Numbered from the stretch's first letter, positions 1-9,370 are shown. The stretch: 64,000 nucleotides of DNA from Gemmatimonadota bacterium (GCA_016194585.1 JACQBG010000011.1:1-64000), one strand, 5' to 3'. Notes: generated by a model not told the origin, from the letters alone. A program made the numbers and translations.

Positions 1-55
1 AAAGGGGGAGGGGGAGGGAATCACGGCGGGGGGAGGGGAGAGGGGAGAGGGGGCG
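1..55 (+). repeat. G/A-rich low-complexity tract
   Basis: Runs of GGGGAG/GGGAGG units inside the partial acyl-CoA ligase frame. A similar tract occurs between genes at 17818-17886. The runs of three or more G could form quadruplexes. Whether the tract continues upstream cannot be seen. Confidence 0.6.
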
Positions 56-1324
56 AAGATCTGGTCGTGGGGGGAGTGGCTCAGGAATGGGGAGCGCGCC
101 CTCGGCGACGCTGGCGTGGCCGCGGCGCTGGAGCGCGCGCAGCGCGAGTCGCAGGGGAGCGACATCGCGGTGATGATCTACACGTCGGGGAGCACGGGGC
201 GCCCGAAGGGCGCGTGCATCTCTCTCGAGTGCCTGCGGGCCTCGGCGGCGAGCACGCAGGCGACGCTCGGGCTGACCGACGCCGACACGAGCCTCTCGTT
301 CCTGCCGTTCTCCCATGCCGGGGAGCGCATGTTCGGGTTGTACACGCGCATCCAGGCAGGGATGGCGGCGATGGTCGTGCGCGACATCGCCGAGGTGTGG
401 GACGCGGCGCGTGCCTACGAGCCGACGCTCTTCGGCGGATTGCCTCGCTTCTATGAAAAGGTGTCGGAGGCGCTTCGGCTCGCCGAGCGGCAGGGAGCGG
501 ATGCGGAGGGGCGTCGCGCGATCGTGCGGCGGCACTTCGGCGGGAAGTTGCGCGTGGCGACGTCGGGGGGCGCGGCGCTCCCGGTGGACGTGGCGCGGCA
601 TCTAGAGGCGAACGGGCTCGTCGTGCTGGGCGCGTACGGGCAGACCGAACATCTCTGTGCGACGTTCCATCGCCCGGACCGGTATGGATTCGACTCGGTC
701 GGCTGGCCGATGCCGGGCACCGAGCTGCGGATCGCGGAAGACGACGAGGTGCTGGTGCGTCGCAGCGCGCTCACGTTCAGCGGCTACCACGGGCGCGCGG
801 ACGAGACGCGCGCGGCGTTCACGGCCGACGGCGAGTGGCTGTACACCGGCGACCTCGGCGCCCTGACCGACGACGGGCAGCTCGTGATCAGCGGGCGCAA
901 GAAGGAGTTGATCGCGCTCTCGACCGGCAAGAAGATCGCGCCGCTCCCCATCGAGGCCGCGCTCACCGACGGCCTGTGGATCTCGCACGCGATGCTGTAT
1001 GGCGAGGGGCGCAAGTTCATCTCGGCCCTGTTGTGGCTGGGGCGTCCGGCCGCCGAGGCGTGGGCGCGCGAGCATGGCGTCGCGGCCGATCTCGAGGCGC
1101 TCGCGCGGCACCCCGAGGTGCGTGAGGCGGTGCGGCAGGCGGTGGAGCGTGTGAACGCGAACCTTTCGCGCCCCGAGCAGGTGCGGGAATGGGTGCTGCT
1201 CGGCGTGGAGCCGTCGGTCGCCGGCGGCGAGCTGACGCCGACGCTCAAGCTGCGCCGCCATGACATCGCGGCGCGCTACGGCGCGTCGCTCGAACGCTTC
1301 TATCACGGGGCGGGGGATCGATGA
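2..1324 (+). CDS. Long-chain acyl-CoA synthetase, 5'-truncated
   Basis: AMP-forming ligase that activates fatty acids to acyl-CoA (family knowledge). The frame is open to the window edge, so the N-terminal part lies outside; about 440 codons remain. Visible motifs in order are the P-loop YTSGSTGRPKG, the YGQTE adenine motif, GEWLYTGDLG, the hinge SGRKKELIALSTGKK and the C-terminal TPTLKLRR lysine region. The last pattern resembles the FadD15-type long-chain ligases. The first 55 bases are a G/A-rich low-complexity tract read as Gly/Glu-rich residues, probably a variable surface loop. The stop overlaps the next start as ATGA, so it heads a translationally coupled operon. Family is secure; chain-length preference is not. 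Confidence 0.85.
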   Translation, partial: KGEGEGITAGGGERGEGAKIWSWGEWLRNGERALGDAGVAAALERAQRESQGSDIAVMIYTSGSTGRPKGACISLECLRASAASTQATLGLTDADTSLSFLPFSHAGERMFGLYTRIQAGMAAMVVRDIAEVWDAARAYEPTLFGGLPRFYEKVSEALRLAERQGADAEGRRAIVRRHFGGKLRVATSGGAALPVDVARHLEANGLVVLGAYGQTEHLCATFHRPDRYGFDSVGWPMPGTELRIAEDDEVLVRRSALTFSGYHGRADETRAAFTADGEWLYTGDLGALTDDGQLVISGRKKELIALSTGKKIAPLPIEAALTDGLWISHAMLYGEGRKFISALLWLGRPAAEAWAREHGVAADLEALARHPEVREAVRQAVERVNANLSRPEQVREWVLLGVEPSVAGGELTPTLKLRRHDIAARYGASLERFYHGAGDR

Positions 1325-1800
1325 AGCGGCTCGTGCTCGCGCTCGTGATGCTGTCGTGCCTCACGGTGGGGGCCGGCTACGCCGGCGCGTTCCTCCCCGG
1401 CGGCGCGCCGGCATGGGCGCCCTGGTGCATGGCGATCGGCACGAATGGCGCGCTGATGTCGCTGATGGCGCTGGGGGCGACGCGGCGAGGCAGGTTGGCG
1501 CCGGCGCTGCGCTGGACGTTCATCGGGATGTTCGTGCTCTGCGCCGGCGCGTTCGCGTTCGCGTTGGGGATGCCGGCGGCCGAAGGGGCGGGCGGGGCGT
1601 TGCTGCTCGGGTTGCCGGTTCGCACCGCGGTGTTGCTGTACGCCGTCGGCGTGGTGCCGATCGTGATCCTGCCGTTCGCGTACGCGCTGACGTTCGAGAC
1701 GAGCACGCTGAGCGAGGACGACCTGACGCAGGTGCGCGCGGCGCACCAGGCGCTGCAGCGCGCCGTGGTCGAAGGGCGTGCGCAGGGTGGGGAGGCGTGA
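1321..1800 (+). CDS. Small multi-pass membrane protein, unknown
   Basis: A 159-residue protein with about four hydrophobic segments (roughly residues 3-25, 33-55, 63-85 and 98-122) and a charged C-terminal cytoplasmic tail. No family was recognised. It overlaps the upstream ligase by ATGA and the downstream symporter by TGATG, so the three are almost certainly translated from one message. Position directly before a sodium/solute symporter recalls the small membrane partners (DUF485 type) that precede some acetate symporters. I see no sequence motif proving that relation; it is inference from context. Confidence 0.7.
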   Translation: MKRLVLALVMLSCLTVGAGYAGAFLPGGAPAWAPWCMAIGTNGALMSLMALGATRRGRLAPALRWTFIGMFVLCAGAFAFALGMPAAEGAGGALLLGLPVRTAVLLYAVGVVPIVILPFAYALTFETSTLSEDDLTQVRAAHQALQRAVVEGRAQGGEA

Positions 1801-3305
1801 TGGCTCCCTTCCTGTTGCAGGCGTCGCTGCCGCCGCTCACGCAGCCGGCGATCGTCGGCATCGCGCTCGTGTACTTCGTGGTCGTCGCGGCGATCGCGAC
1901 GTGGGCGACGCGGCGCACGAAGAACGCGAGCGACTTCTTCGTCGCCGGCGCCGGGGTGGGGCTGTTCACGCTCGCCATCGCGAAGATGGCGGCGACGCTG
2001 AGCGGGTTCGCGTTCATCGGGGGCCCGGGGCTCGTCTACACGATCGGCATCGGGGCGGTGTTCATCATCCTGCCCGGCGCGATCACCAACGCGATGGGCG
2101 CGTGGGTGCTCGCGAAGAAGATGCGGTTGCTCGGCGAGGTGCGCGGGCTGATGACGGTGCCCGACGCGATCGGCGCGCGCTACCGCTCGCGCGCGGCGCA
2201 GGGACTGAGCGCGGTGGCGATCCTCATCGCGGTGGTCGGCTACATGGCGACGAACCTGCTCGCGCTCGGGTTGGTGATCGACGCCATCTTCGCGACGGGG
2301 CTCGCGCCGGGGATCTGGATCGGCACGGCGATCATCCTCGCCTATTCCGTGGCCGGCGGGATCCTCGCCGGCATCTACACGGACGTGTTCCAGGGGACGG
2401 TGATGGCGTGCGCGTCGCTCGTCGTCTTCCTGTTCGCGCTCAAGAGCGGCGGCGGGATGGGACAGATCTCGCACACGATCATGGCGGCCGACGCGAAGTA
2501 CCTCGGGCCGTGGGGGGAGGTGGGCCCCATCGCGGCGATCTCGTTCTTCTTCGTGTTCGGCGTCGGTTCGCTCGGGCAGCCGCACGTGGTGCACAAATTC
2601 TACATGCTGCGCGATCCGCGGCAGCTCAAGTGGTATCCGCTGCTGATGACGATCGCGCTCGCGGTGACGCAGCTGCTGTACGTGGGCGTCGGCGTGGCGA
2701 TGAAGGGGCTCGTGAGCGCGGGCACGATCGCGCCGCTCGGGAAGGCCGACCAGGCGACGCCGCAGTTCCTGCTGCACTTCACCCCGGTGTTCGTGGCTGG
2801 ACTCGTGTTCAGCGGCGTCGCCGCGGCGATCATGGCGACGGTGAACTCGTTCATCTCCGTGGGAGCGGCCGCGCTCACGCACGACCTGCCGAAGGCGTTC
2901 GGGCGCCCGGTGAAGAACGAGCTGCTCGTCGGCCGGCTCACGACGGTCGCGCTGGCCGTGGTGGCGGCGACCGTCGCGCAGGCGTCGGGGACGCTCGTCG
3001 CCTTCCTCGGGATCTTCGGTTGGGGGCTGTTCGGGTCGACGATCGTCCCGGCGCTCGCCATCGGGCTCAACTGGGAGAACGCCACGAGGGCCGGCGCCAT
3101 CGCCTCGATCGCGACCGGGCTCGGCATCACGCTCGCCGGCGAGACGCTCAGCTACTTCAAGGTCTACTCGCTCCCCACGGGAGTCTCGATCTCCGGGCTC
3201 TCGCTCATCGCGTCGCTGCTCGTGTTCTTCGGCGTGAGTTGGCTCACCCGGCACCGCGCGGCGTCGGAGATCGATCCCGACATCCAGCTCGTGATGGAGG
3301 TGTGA
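1800..3305 (+). CDS. Sodium:solute symporter (SSS family)
   Basis: About 501 residues with some 13 hydrophobic helices, the usual size and topology of SSS transporters (PutP, ActP, PanF relatives). It would import a small, probably carboxylic, solute with Na+ across the inner membrane. Typical family stretches include the TM2 region KMAATLSGFAFIGGPG and the GSLGQPHVVHKFYMLRD loop. The start chosen is the ATG sharing one base with the upstream TGA; longer frames upstream overlap the preceding genes and have no transporter character. The acyl-CoA ligase and MaoC neighbours suggest an organic acid substrate, which is inference. Confidence 0.9.
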   Translation: MAPFLLQASLPPLTQPAIVGIALVYFVVVAAIATWATRRTKNASDFFVAGAGVGLFTLAIAKMAATLSGFAFIGGPGLVYTIGIGAVFIILPGAITNAMGAWVLAKKMRLLGEVRGLMTVPDAIGARYRSRAAQGLSAVAILIAVVGYMATNLLALGLVIDAIFATGLAPGIWIGTAIILAYSVAGGILAGIYTDVFQGTVMACASLVVFLFALKSGGGMGQISHTIMAADAKYLGPWGEVGPIAAISFFFVFGVGSLGQPHVVHKFYMLRDPRQLKWYPLLMTIALAVTQLLYVGVGVAMKGLVSAGTIAPLGKADQATPQFLLHFTPVFVAGLVFSGVAAAIMATVNSFISVGAAALTHDLPKAFGRPVKNELLVGRLTTVALAVVAATVAQASGTLVAFLGIFGWGLFGSTIVPALAIGLNWENATRAGAIASIATGLGITLAGETLSYFKVYSLPTGVSISGLSLIASLLVFFGVSWLTRHRAASEIDPDIQLVMEV

Positions 3306-3307
3306 CG

Positions 3308-3724
3308 ATGCGCTTCGAGGAGTTGCAGGTGGGGATGTCCGCCGAGCGCACGCGCGTCGTCGACGACGCGCTGGTGCGCCGCTACGCCGACCTCACCGAC
3401 GACCACAACCCGGTGCACGTGGACGAGGCCGCCGCTGCGAAGTCGATGTTCGGCGCCCGCGTGGCGCATGGCATGCTGTCGGGCGGCTTCATCTCGGCGG
3501 TCATCGGCATGGATCTGCCCGGCCGCGGCGCGATCTGGCTCAAGCAGGAGATGCGATTCACGCGTCCGGTGATGATCGGCGACACGATCACGACGCGCGT
3601 CGAGGTGCTCGAGGTGATGCCCGCGAAGCGGCGGGCCCGCCTCCGGACGACATGTCGGAACCAGCGGGGCGAGACGACGCTCGATGGCGAAGCGCTGGTG
3701 CAGGTGATGGAGGACTCGGGATAG
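3308..3724 (+). CDS. MaoC-like (R)-specific enoyl-CoA hydratase
   Basis: A 138-residue single hot-dog domain, the length of PhaJ-type hydratases. The hydratase signature DHNPVHVDE contains the Asp32/His37 dyad spaced as in PhaJ, and the VAHGMLSGG segment of the substrate tunnel follows. The family hydrates trans-2-enoyl-CoA to (R)-3-hydroxyacyl-CoA, linking beta-oxidation with polyhydroxyalkanoate metabolism. The start ATG is two bases after the symporter stop, in the same operon. Its place between an acyl transporter and a PHB-depolymerase-type esterase fits a role in hydroxyacyl-CoA turnover. Confidence 0.88.
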   Translation: MRFEELQVGMSAERTRVVDDALVRRYADLTDDHNPVHVDEAAAAKSMFGARVAHGMLSGGFISAVIGMDLPGRGAIWLKQEMRFTRPVMIGDTITTRVEVLEVMPAKRRARLRTTCRNQRGETTLDGEALVQVMEDSG

Positions 3725-3826
3725 CCGGTGCGCGGCTGCGACCATCTCGCGCGGCCGGCACCCCATCACGTCGGATTGGACACACCCATCCCCTTCGCAG
3801 GCGATACCCTCTCAGGAGAACGTCGT

Positions 3827-6325
3827 ATGAAGCAAGTCACCATCGGACGGCTGGCCCGGGTCGTGGCGGCACTCGCCGCGCTGCCGGCGCTCGCGTTCGC
3901 ACAGAATGGCCGCATCGGCGGCACCGTCACCGACGGGGCGAAGAACCCCGTCGCTGGCGCGCAGGTGCTGGTGAACATCGCCGGGCTCTCGGCCGAATCG
4001 GGCGCCGACGGCAAGTACGTCGTGGTGAACGTCCCCGCGGGGACGTACTCGCTCAAGGTCTACCGCCTCGGCTTCAAGGTGACGTCGGTGGCGAGCGTCA
4101 CGGTGACCGCGGGAGCGACCGCGACGGCCGACATCTCGCTCGTGCCGGCGGCCGTGCAGCTCGGCGGCGTCGTCGTCTCGGCGTCGCGCCGGGTCGAGAA
4201 GATCACCGACGCCCCGGCGACGATCACCCACTTCGACGCCCAGCAGATCGAGAACACGATCGGCTCGTCGTTCGCTCCCGCCCTCAAGGAGGCGAAGGGG
4301 ATCGAGTTCATCCAGACCGGCGTGACCGGCGTGGCGATCAACGCGCGCGGGTTCAACTCGTCGTTCAACAACCGCATGCTGATGCTCGAGGACAGCCGCA
4401 TCGCCGTGCTCGTCGAGAGCGGGCTGCCGGTCGGCGCGCTGACGACGACCTCGAAGGTCGACCTCGCCGGTGTCGAGGTGCTCACCGGCCCGGGGTCGGC
4501 GCTCTACGGCCCCGACGCCTCGAACGGCGTGCTCTCGCTCACGACCAAGGACCCCAAGCAGTACCAGGGGTGGACGCTCGACCTCTCCGGCGGCAACCGC
4601 AACTTCTACGACGCGCAGGCCCGCTGGGCCCGCGCCACGAAGGACGGCAAGTGGGCGTACAAGCTCACCGGCGAGTACCAGGCGGTGGATGACTTCTCCA
4701 ATATCGTCTACTACCCCAACCCCAGCGCCGGCAAGCCGCCGGTGCTCGAGAACTCGCCGGACTTCCGCAACGACGCGACGCGCGGGTCGTTCGCCATCGC
4801 CCGCTACTTCGACGACGGTGGCCGCCTGATGTTCAACGCCGGCCTGAGCAAGATCAACGGTATCGGCGCGACGAACGTCGGCCGCAATCAGCTCGTGAAC
4901 TACGGCTATCGCGAGTACCAGCTCGAGTACACGTCGCCGCGCTGGTTCGCGCAGACGTACATCACGAACTCGGTGGGCGGCAGCACGTTCCAGCTCAACG
5001 GCTACACGCAGAACGCCGTGCGCTACCCGAACATCTCCACGGATTCGGCGCGCAAGCTCTCCGCCTTCCCGGGCGACGGGCGTGTGTACGCCGCCGAGGT
5101 GCAGAACAACTTCTCGATCGGGATGCTGACGAAGACCGGCAACTCCGTGGTCGACAACTCGCACATCACGTGGGGCACGCAGCTCCGCCGCGACCGCATC
5201 AGCACGTACGGGCACTGGCTGAGCGACGGCCAGACCGGCGTGCCGATCGTGCTTGCGCAGATGGGCGAGTACGCGCAGATCGAGTCGCCCCTCAACGACC
5301 AGTTCCGCCTCATCCTCAGCGGGCGCTACGACAAGCACGACCGCTACGACGCGCAGTTCTCGCCGAAAGCCGGCGTGCTCTGGTCGCCGGTGCAGGACCA
5401 GACGTTCCGCGTGACGTGGAACCGCGCGTTCAAGAGCCCGACGGTGCTCCAGACGGACTTCTACTTCCCGAACTTCGCGCCGTACATCGGCGTGTTCGGC
5501 AACGAGGACGGCTTCACCATCAAGAACGCCGCCGGCAACACCGTGGCGACGTACAACCCCATCAAGCCCGAGACGAACGACACGTGGGAGCTCGGCTACA
5601 AAGGGGTGATCGGCAACGACCTGTACGTCGACCTCACCGGCTACCGCACGAACTTCAAGGACTTCATGAGCCCGCTCGTCGTCATCGCGAATCCGCTGGC
5701 CGGTGCGGCCGCGACGACGGCGTATGACACGAAGACCGGCGCCAAGATCACCGACAAGGCGGGCGGCCCGCAGGTGGCGCTCACCTACTTCAACGTCGGC
5801 AAGGCGCAGATCACCGGCCTCGACGCGGGACTCCGGTACTATTTCACCGACAAGATCTCGGCGTCGGGGAATTTCAGCCTCATCCACGTCGACAGCATCG
5901 AGTCGAATCCGGCGGCCCCCGAGGCGACGGCGTTCAACTCGGCGTCGTCGCGCATCACGGCCGGCATGGACTTCGCCGACCTCGTCATGCCGAAGACGAA
6001 CAGCGGCTTCACGGTGCGCTACGTGAACGGCTACGACTTCCGCTCCGGCGTGAACCGCGGCCGCATCCCCGGCTTCGCCACGCTCGACTTCACGGCGAAC
6101 TACCAGATCCCCGACACCCACACCGCGCTCATGCTGCAGGTGCAGAACGCGTTCGCCTGCGTGCAGGGGACGAGCACGCCCCCGGTGCAGGGGATCAGCA
6201 GCGCGTACGCCGCGACCTACACCGACGGCCAGAGCTGCGGCTTCGGCAAGGCGCACTCGGAGATGATCAACGCCCCGCTCATCGGCACGATCCTGCAGCT
6301 CGGGGTCCGGTGGAGCGGCCGCTGA
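3827..6325 (+). CDS. TonB-dependent receptor with carboxypeptidase-regulatory domain
   Basis: An 832-residue outer-membrane receptor. Signal peptide residues 1-25 end in AFAQ. A CarboxypepD_reg-like domain (about 28-110, IGGTVTDGAKNPVAGAQV) precedes the plug (about 125-250, with ARGFNSSFNNRMLMLED and TGPGSALYGPDASNGVLSL). The barrel follows and ends in VRWSGR, with the usual near-terminal aromatic. The ATG has an AGGAGA ribosome site at about 3813-3818. A 102-base gap separates it from maoC with no clear terminator, and it overlaps the following esterase. Substrate is unknown; the context suggests a lipid, ester or hydroxyacid oligomer. Confidence 0.92.
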   Translation: MKQVTIGRLARVVAALAALPALAFAQNGRIGGTVTDGAKNPVAGAQVLVNIAGLSAESGADGKYVVVNVPAGTYSLKVYRLGFKVTSVASVTVTAGATATADISLVPAAVQLGGVVVSASRRVEKITDAPATITHFDAQQIENTIGSSFAPALKEAKGIEFIQTGVTGVAINARGFNSSFNNRMLMLEDSRIAVLVESGLPVGALTTTSKVDLAGVEVLTGPGSALYGPDASNGVLSLTTKDPKQYQGWTLDLSGGNRNFYDAQARWARATKDGKWAYKLTGEYQAVDDFSNIVYYPNPSAGKPPVLENSPDFRNDATRGSFAIARYFDDGGRLMFNAGLSKINGIGATNVGRNQLVNYGYREYQLEYTSPRWFAQTYITNSVGGSTFQLNGYTQNAVRYPNISTDSARKLSAFPGDGRVYAAEVQNNFSIGMLTKTGNSVVDNSHITWGTQLRRDRISTYGHWLSDGQTGVPIVLAQMGEYAQIESPLNDQFRLILSGRYDKHDRYDAQFSPKAGVLWSPVQDQTFRVTWNRAFKSPTVLQTDFYFPNFAPYIGVFGNEDGFTIKNAAGNTVATYNPIKPETNDTWELGYKGVIGNDLYVDLTGYRTNFKDFMSPLVVIANPLAGAAATTAYDTKTGAKITDKAGGPQVALTYFNVGKAQITGLDAGLRYYFTDKISASGNFSLIHVDSIESNPAAPEATAFNSASSRITAGMDFADLVMPKTNSGFTVRYVNGYDFRSGVNRGRIPGFATLDFTANYQIPDTHTALMLQVQNAFACVQGTSTPPVQGISSAYAATYTDGQSCGFGKAHSEMINAPLIGTILQLGVRWSGR

Positions 6326-7221
6326 GCCCGACGCAGGACGAATTCCTCGCCGGCGTCTTCAGGACCGACGCCGGCGAGCGACGCTACAAGCTGTTCCGGC
6401 CGGGGGCACTTCCCCCGGCCGGGCAGCGCTCGCTCGTCGTCGTGCTCCATGGCTGCACGCAGGACGCCGACGACATCGCGCGCGGCACGCGCTTCAACCA
6501 GGCGGCCGCGCGCGATGGGTTCATCGTGCTCTACCCAGAGCAGCCGGCGAGCGCGAACGCGCTCAAGTGCTGGAACTGGTTCCTCCCCGACCAGAGCGCC
6601 CGAGGACTCGGCGAGGCGGCGATCATCGCCGAACTCACCTCGAAGATCGTGCGCGAGGAGGGGATCGGCGCGGGACGCACGGGGCTCACCGGCATCTCGG
6701 CGGGCGGCGCGATGGCGGCGAACCTCGTCGCCGACTACCCGGAACTCTGGATGGCGGTCGCGCTCCACTCGGGATTGCCCGCCCACGCCGCACAGTCGCA
6801 GCCGGACGCGGTCGCGGTGATGACCCATGGGGCGGCCGACCCCGACACGCTCGGCCGCGCGGCGTTCGCCGCGATGGGTTCGCATGCGCGCGTCGTTCCC
6901 GCGCTGCTGCTGCACGGCGGCGCCGACCATCTCGTCTCACCACTCAACCTGCGCGCCACGGCGCGGCAGTTCGCCGTGATGAACGCGCTCGCCGCAGGCG
7001 CCCCCGTGCCCGAGCCGAAGGAGCTCCCGGCCGCCGACCCCCGTTGCGCGGGCCAGCGGTGGGCGCTCGCCGACGGCCGCGTGCTCGCCGAGAGTTGGCG
7101 GTTCGACGGCGTCGGACACGCCTGGAGCGGTGGCGACCGGAGCGGGAGCTACACCGAGCCCGCCGGACCCGACGCGACCGCGCTCGTGCTCGAGTTCTTC
7201 CAACGGATGCGGGCGCCGTGA
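6310..7221 (+). CDS. PHB-depolymerase-family esterase
   Basis: A 303-residue alpha/beta hydrolase of the esterase_phb type. Visible motifs are the oxyanion-site LHGCTQ, the lipase box G-I-S-A-G with Ser130, the acid segment GGADHLVSP and the catalytic His in GVGHAWSGG, a family hallmark. These enzymes cleave short-chain polyhydroxyalkanoates or related esters. The GTG start overlaps the receptor by 16 bases and no signal peptide is visible. The protein is therefore either cytoplasmic or exported by an unrecognised route, which is odd for an extracellular-type family. It overlaps the following ligase as GTGA. Confidence 0.88.
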   Translation: MERPLSPTQDEFLAGVFRTDAGERRYKLFRPGALPPAGQRSLVVVLHGCTQDADDIARGTRFNQAAARDGFIVLYPEQPASANALKCWNWFLPDQSARGLGEAAIIAELTSKIVREEGIGAGRTGLTGISAGGAMAANLVADYPELWMAVALHSGLPAHAAQSQPDAVAVMTHGAADPDTLGRAAFAAMGSHARVVPALLLHGGADHLVSPLNLRATARQFAVMNALAAGAPVPEPKELPAADPRCAGQRWALADGRVLAESWRFDGVGHAWSGGDRSGSYTEPAGPDATALVLEFFQRMRAP

Positions 7222-8753
7222 CGATCGCCGATTTCGCGACCTACACCGACCCCGTGCGCGCCTGGGCGCGCGCGACGCCGGACAAGTGCGCGATCGTGTC
7301 GACGACGCGCGACCCGCGCGCCACGGGCAGCCACCGCTCGCAGGTGAGCTACGCGCAGCTCGACGACGCGGCGGGCCGCTGGGCGGCGCTCCTCACGGCC
7401 GAGGGGATCGCGGCGGGCGACCGCGTGGCCGTGCTCTCGATGAACCGCGTCGAGCTGGTCGCGCTGCTCTACGGCTGCGGCCGCATCGGCGCGGCGCTCG
7501 TGCCGCTCAACTGGCGTCTCTCGAGCGCGGAACTGCAGCGCATCGTCGCCGACGCGCAGCCGAAGCTCATCGTCGGAGAGTCGCGCTTCGCCGATCGACG
7601 GGTCGCCGTCGCCGGCGACGTCACCTGGCTCGACCTCGACGCCGACGCGCCGACCGTCCTCGCCACGATGCGCCCGAACGCCGACGCCACGCTCGCGCTC
7701 GAGTCGATCGCGATCGTCCTCTACACCTCCGGGAGCACGGGCCGCCCCAAGGGCGCCATGCTCTCCCAGCGCCAGCTGCTCTTCAACGCGATCGCCACGA
7801 ACACCGGGTGGAACCTCGGCGCCGAAGACATCGCGCCGATCTCCACGCCGTTCTTCCACACGGGCGGCTGGAACGTGTTCTCCACCCCCATGTGGCTGGC
7901 CGGCGGCACCGTCGTGCTGCTCGACGGTTTCGACGCCGCGACCTTCCTCGACGCGCTCGCCGCGGAGCGGTGCACCGTCGCCTTCGGCGTGCCGACGCAA
8001 CTCGTGATGCTCGCCGAGAGCGCGGCGTGGGGGCGCGAGCTTCCCGACTTGCGCTGGTTCGCGTGCGGCGGCGCCCCCTGCCCGCCGCAGCTCGCGGCGC
8101 GCGTGCACGGCGCCGGATACAAGCTGCGCCTCGGATTCGGCATGACGGAGTTCGGCCCCAATTGCTTCGGCACGAGCGACGAGATGGCGGTCGCCAAGCC
8201 AGAATCCGTTGGCTGGCCGATGCCCTTCGTGCAGATGCGCCTCGTGGACGAACAGATGGCCGATGTCGCCACCGGCGAAGTGGGCGAGCTGCTGCTGCGC
8301 GGACCGCAGCTGTTCAGCGGCTACCTCAACGATCCCGTGCGAACGGCCGAGGCGATGACGCCCGACGGTTGGCTGCGCACCGGGGACCTCGCCTCGCGGG
8401 ACGCCGATGGCGCCTATACCATCCGCGGCCGGCGGAAGGACATGTTCATCTCGGGAGGCGAGAACGTCTTCCCCGGGGAGATCGAGGCCTCGCTCGCCGA
8501 CTGCGAGGGCGTCGCCGAGGCCGTGGTGGTGGGCGTGCCGCACGCGAAGTGGGGCGAGGTGGGGCACGGGTTCGTGCAGCCGCGCACCGGGGCGGCGCCC
8601 GACGTGAACGTGCTGCTGGCCACGCTGCGCGAGCGGCTCGCGCACTACAAGGTGCCCAAGGCTCTCGAGATCGTCGCGGAACTCCCGCGCATCGGCTCGG
8701 GCAAGGTCGACCGCGCGGCGCTGCGCCGGCGGGCGGAGGAGATGGCGCGATGA
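7218..8753 (+). CDS. Acyl-CoA synthetase (AMP-forming)
   Basis: A 511-residue complete class I adenylate-forming enzyme. Motifs are YTSGSTGRPKGAM (P-loop), FGMTEFGPNCF, GWLRTGDLASRD, the hinge IRGRRKDMFISGGENVFP and the catalytic lysine region PRIGSGKVDRAAL. This is the usual layout of medium-chain or aryl acyl-CoA ligases. The GTG start overlaps the esterase stop (GTGA); the longer open frame upstream runs through the esterase gene and is rejected. As the second ligase of the locus it probably activates the acid released or imported by its neighbours. Confidence 0.9.
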   Translation: MTIADFATYTDPVRAWARATPDKCAIVSTTRDPRATGSHRSQVSYAQLDDAAGRWAALLTAEGIAAGDRVAVLSMNRVELVALLYGCGRIGAALVPLNWRLSSAELQRIVADAQPKLIVGESRFADRRVAVAGDVTWLDLDADAPTVLATMRPNADATLALESIAIVLYTSGSTGRPKGAMLSQRQLLFNAIATNTGWNLGAEDIAPISTPFFHTGGWNVFSTPMWLAGGTVVLLDGFDAATFLDALAAERCTVAFGVPTQLVMLAESAAWGRELPDLRWFACGGAPCPPQLAARVHGAGYKLRLGFGMTEFGPNCFGTSDEMAVAKPESVGWPMPFVQMRLVDEQMADVATGEVGELLLRGPQLFSGYLNDPVRTAEAMTPDGWLRTGDLASRDADGAYTIRGRRKDMFISGGENVFPGEIEASLADCEGVAEAVVVGVPHAKWGEVGHGFVQPRTGAAPDVNVLLATLRERLAHYKVPKALEIVAELPRIGSGKVDRAALRRRAEEMAR

Positions 8754-9364
8754 ACGGGACGGCGATGCTGGCCAAGGGATCGACGGTGCGTGGCACCCTC
8801 GACTTCGTGCGCGAAGCGCTCGGCGCCGATGGCCTCGAACGGGTGCTCGCCACCCTCGATCCGCACGCGCGCGAGGCGGTGGAGCGCGCGACCGCGACCG
8901 ACGAAGTGGACTACGACGTGCTCGTCGCCCTGTGGCAGGCCGCCGACACGGCGTTCGGCGCGACCGACCCCGAGTGGATGGAGCGGGCCGGCGGCTACTC
9001 CATCGCGCGCGGCGGCACGGCGATGTACGGCGGCATCCTGCGCAAGAAGGACCCGATCGAATTCCTCACGCAGAGCGTGTCGCTCTTCCGGCTGTACTAC
9101 CACCCCGGCGACATGACGGTCGTCGAGCACGAGGGGAACCGCGCCGTGCTGCGGCTCGTCGGGTTCGACGCGCGCACGGGACTCTTCTGCCGCCGGCAGA
9201 CCGGTGGGCTCGCCATGGCGCTCGAGATCGCGGGCGGCGAGAAGCCGGTGGTGCGCCACGTGCGCTGCACGCAGGAAGGGGACGCGTACTGCGAATGGGA
9301 GATGACGTGGCAGGGTGTGGAACGCGCCCCGAGGGAGACCCCGGGGCGCGGCGTGCCGCGATGA
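8750..9364 (+). CDS. V4R/TIGR02265-like sensory-domain protein
   Basis: A 204-residue protein, predicted soluble. The N-terminal half is helical (STVRGTLDFVREALGADGL) and the C-terminal half is alpha/beta, ending in a Cys-containing segment (VRCTQEGDAYCEWEMTW) like that of 4-vinyl-reductase/heme-NO-binding-like domains. Such domains bind small hydrophobic ligands or act as sensory modules. The assignment rests on that pattern and is tentative. The ATG overlaps the ligase stop (ATGA); an alternative ATG lies at 8765. It is the last gene of the acyl-CoA operon and ends 6 bases from the convergent acyl-CoA dehydrogenase. Confidence 0.6.
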   Translation: MNGTAMLAKGSTVRGTLDFVREALGADGLERVLATLDPHAREAVERATATDEVDYDVLVALWQAADTAFGATDPEWMERAGGYSIARGGTAMYGGILRKKDPIEFLTQSVSLFRLYYHPGDMTVVEHEGNRAVLRLVGFDARTGLFCRRQTGGLAMALEIAGGEKPVVRHVRCTQEGDAYCEWEMTWQGVERAPRETPGRGVPR

Positions 9365-9370
9365 TGCGTC

